Assembly: GCA_017984435.1 (NCBI GenBank) | Contig: JAGNZK010000031.1 | Location: forward strand, 1-36,351 | DNA: 36,351 nucleotides | Reading direction: 5' to 3' | Source: Nitrosomonas sp. | Lineage (GTDB): Bacteria; Pseudomonadota; Gammaproteobacteria; Burkholderiales; Nitrosomonadaceae | In this document: positions 34,830-36,351 of the stretch, piece by piece | Position numbering within the stretch: position 1 is the stretch's first letter | How the letters are laid out: each line of letters begins with the position of its first letter | The notes under the pieces: model-generated | Told to the model about the DNA's origin: nothing | Seen by the model: only the letters and a program-made list of their open reading frames with translations | The model's database searches: none | Program-made: the position numbers and the translations under genes

Positions 34830-35954
34830 TTATCCTTTTGAAACATCGGGGCGCGCGGAAGCCCCAAAGACACGTTGATGAACTTCGGCAACACTATTAG
34901 AAAAGCTGTCTAGTGAGAACCCTTTTTCATAAAGCTCTCGACCTTTGGCAGCAATGTATTCGCGATACGTTTGATCTAAAATTAACTTATCTAGGGCTTG
35001 CGTAATTTCTTCTATGTTGCCCGGTGAGACAAATACTGCATCTTCATTCGATTTAAGGTTATGAGGGATTTCGCCGACGGGTGTGCACAATACGGCTACT
35101 TGATTACTTAGAGCTTCCAGAATAACCAATGGGAGGCCTTCATCGTAAGAAGGCAAAGCTAATATATCTGTGGTAGCCATCCATTGAGCAACTTGCTCTT
35201 GATTGGCCCAACCTGTAAATTGGACTTTGTTAGTAATGCCGAGTTGCTTAGCTTTGTTGCAATACAATTCGATATTTTCAGCGCCGACAAAAACAGCCTC
35301 TGCCATGTCATCTTTAAAAGCCTGACTTCTTGCGATGGCATTTAATAGATCCGATACTCCCTTACGCTCGCTTAAATTTCCTAAAAACATTACTCGTGTT
35401 TTGTTATGGGTCGCAGAGTAGGGCGCTCTGGGATAAGTGGGTTCTGGTACGCCATTTAAAATAATTTCGACATTGCTTGGGGATACTTGTAGGTCCTCAA
35501 TCACGAATTTTTTGGCTGTTTCACCAAGCACAATAACCTTTGAAGCTTTAGAGAACGTCCAACGAGTGAATGCTTTTAAGAATGAGGGTAACTGTGCATA
35601 GAAGTGATGTAGTTGAGCCGCATGTAAATGCAAAATAACCGGTACTCCAATTAATCGAGAAAACAGTATCACAGTACTTTTTCTGAACAAGCTAAGCCGC
35701 TCAGCCATATTAACGTGTACTCCAGCAGCTTGTCCTAGTATTCTATGAAACAGTAAAGTTGTAAGTGCGGCAGTTAAATAAAAAATTGAAAAAATAGGGT
35801 GCTTGCCTCCACGTGTATCTAAAGGAATTAACTGTGCGCGATTAGTTTTGTTTACTTTTTCAGGTGTCTGGCTTTGGATTAAATAGTCGGCCACTTTAAA
35901 CATCCCGCCCCCTAGTGGGGTCCAAGGACAAGCAATAAATATTTTTCTGTTCAT
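34830..35954 (-). CDS. Glycosyltransferase family 4-type protein
   Basis: A GT-B fold glycosyltransferase of about 374 residues. The N-terminal domain has a GGGMFKVADYLIQ loop (donor-side glycine motif) and LHLHAAQLHHFYA; the C-terminal GT1-type domain begins near RVMFLGNLSERKGVSDLL (about 187) and has VQFTGWANQEQVAQWM and the E-x7-E donor motif LPSYDEGLPLVILEAL (about 270). It should add a sugar from a nucleotide donor to a lipid-linked or other acceptor on the cytoplasmic face. ATG 35954 is preferred over 35960, because AGGTA spaces better. It is first of three tightly packed genes; a 270-nt AT-rich stretch then an insertion sequence lie upstream. Confidence 0.88.
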   Translation of the reverse strand: MNRKIFIACPWTPLGGGMFKVADYLIQSQTPEKVNKTNRAQLIPLDTRGGKHPIFSIFYLTAALTTLLFHRILGQAAGVHVNMAERLSLFRKSTVILFSRLIGVPVILHLHAAQLHHFYAQLPSFLKAFTRWTFSKASKVIVLGETAKKFVIEDLQVSPSNVEIILNGVPEPTYPRAPYSATHNKTRVMFLGNLSERKGVSDLLNAIARSQAFKDDMAEAVFVGAENIELYCNKAKQLGITNKVQFTGWANQEQVAQWMATTDILALPSYDEGLPLVILEALSNQVAVLCTPVGEIPHNLKSNEDAVFVSPGNIEEITQALDKLILDQTYREYIAAKGRELYEKGFSLDSFSNSVAEVHQRVFGASARPDVSKG

Positions 35955-35960
35955 TGTCAT

Positions 35961-36225
35961 TACCTAGTTTAGTTAGTTCTGATCCATAACGGTAGTTACA
36001 TGAATTTATTTTAACGATTAAGGGAGAATGAAAGTTCCAATGGAGGTATGTATGGTTATAATCAACAACCAGATTATAAATAGAATGTAAAACTATTGAA
36101 GGTACAGGATGTGTGTGAAACGTACAAGCCATATAATTGAATTGGTTGCTCTTGGAAAAATCTGTTAATTAATATTACAGAGAAAAATATTTTTGAGTAA
36201 TGAGAAGTGGCCTCACTTGATTGGA
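35961..36225. other. AT-rich region upstream of the glycosyltransferase
   Basis: About 265 nt without a credible gene, likely holding the promoter of the glycosyltransferase cassette (read leftwards). The 5' edge of the insertion sequence at about 36226 may have cut this region off from more genes of the cluster to the right. Confidence 0.4.
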
Positions 36226-36351
36226 GAGGGTGTAAATAATTTTGTGTAAATGGTCATTTAGCAGGAAACTGCGTATTTATTTTTGGAGTAAAAATGACTA
36301 CACCTAAATCCCTACCGACCGACTTAATTGATAGCTTGCTGGCGGATTACA
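36226..36351 (+). mobile_element. Left end of an IS256-family insertion sequence (cut by window end)
   Basis: The stretch GAGGGTGTAAATAATTTTGT followed by GTAAATGG (36226-36253) is typical of IS256-family terminal repeats, and the first codons of an IS256-type transposase follow at 36294. The exact first base (36226 or 36228) and the 8-9-bp target duplication cannot be fixed because the right end is outside the window. Confidence 0.65.
36294..36351 (+). CDS. IS256-family transposase, N-terminal fragment
   Basis: Only the first 19 codons are in the window. They read MTTPKSLPTDLIDSLLADY, which matches the usual start of IS256-family transposases (a Leu-rich helix ending LLADY before the KKPEDL motif). 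A GGAG ribosome binding site lies about 5 nt upstream. The DDE catalytic residues would be downstream, outside this window, so intactness is unknown. Confidence 0.7.
   Translation, partial: MTTPKSLPTDLIDSLLADY

Overview
The window looks like chromosome of a betaproteobacterium of the Nitrosomonadaceae, most probably a Nitrosomonas. This rests on gene content (a complete flg cluster, a dusB-fis-purH-purD run typical of Betaproteobacteria, an acyl carrier protein of the type found in PEP-CTERM/exosortase polysaccharide loci), on the moderate to low GC content, and on several short proteins that match no broad family. No rRNA, tRNA or CRISPR array was seen. The genus is an inference from memory of such genomes, not from a search.

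Layout. (1) Positions 1-2700: small minus-strand genes, namely a YjfB-like putative motility protein with its own terminator and a candidate FliA (sigma-28) promoter, a single-pass envelope protein, a small secreted PepSY-like protein, a Mth938-like protein and an acyl carrier protein. (2) Positions 2817-14234: the flagellar rod, hook and ring cluster. flgA is divergent from flgBCDEFGHIJKL. A good sigma-54 promoter precedes flgB, and a good sigma-28 promoter lies at the end of flgJ in front of flgKL, so structural genes and late hook-filament junction genes appear to be timed separately. A 12-codon leader overlaps the flgI start. flgM and flgN are not next to flgA. (3) Positions 14277-19759: minus-strand housekeeping genes, in transcription order ubiH, dusB, fis, purH, purD, with dusB/fis and fis/purH overlapping. 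(4) Positions 20104-26889: accessory envelope genes: a secreted ankyrin-repeat protein, a Sel1-repeat lipoprotein, two small unknown genes overlapping tail to tail, a YbaL/KefB-type cation:proton antiporter, a 640-residue polytopic membrane protein with a glycine-zipper C-terminal part, and a DUF2798-like small membrane protein. (5) Positions 27107-32023: an overlapping pair made of a membrane-anchored OmpA-domain protein and an ExeA/GspA-type AAA ATPase with a C-terminal membrane segment; then, on the other strand, a 424-residue lipoprotein of unknown role and an SPFH/band-7 protein starting with TTG. (6) Positions 32163-35954: a tightly packed minus-strand cassette of glycosyltransferase, GMC-type oxidoreductase and NAD-dependent epimerase/dehydratase, probably for a surface glycan or other glycosylated product. 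The window ends in the left end and first codons of an IS256-family insertion sequence.

The best leads for something undescribed are the split ATPase/OmpA pair, the exosortase-type acyl carrier protein sitting where flgM/flgN are usually found, the glycine-zipper membrane protein, and the GT/GMC/epimerase cassette. Start codons were changed from the longest reading frame wherever a ribosome binding site or family length argued for it; each such case is noted.
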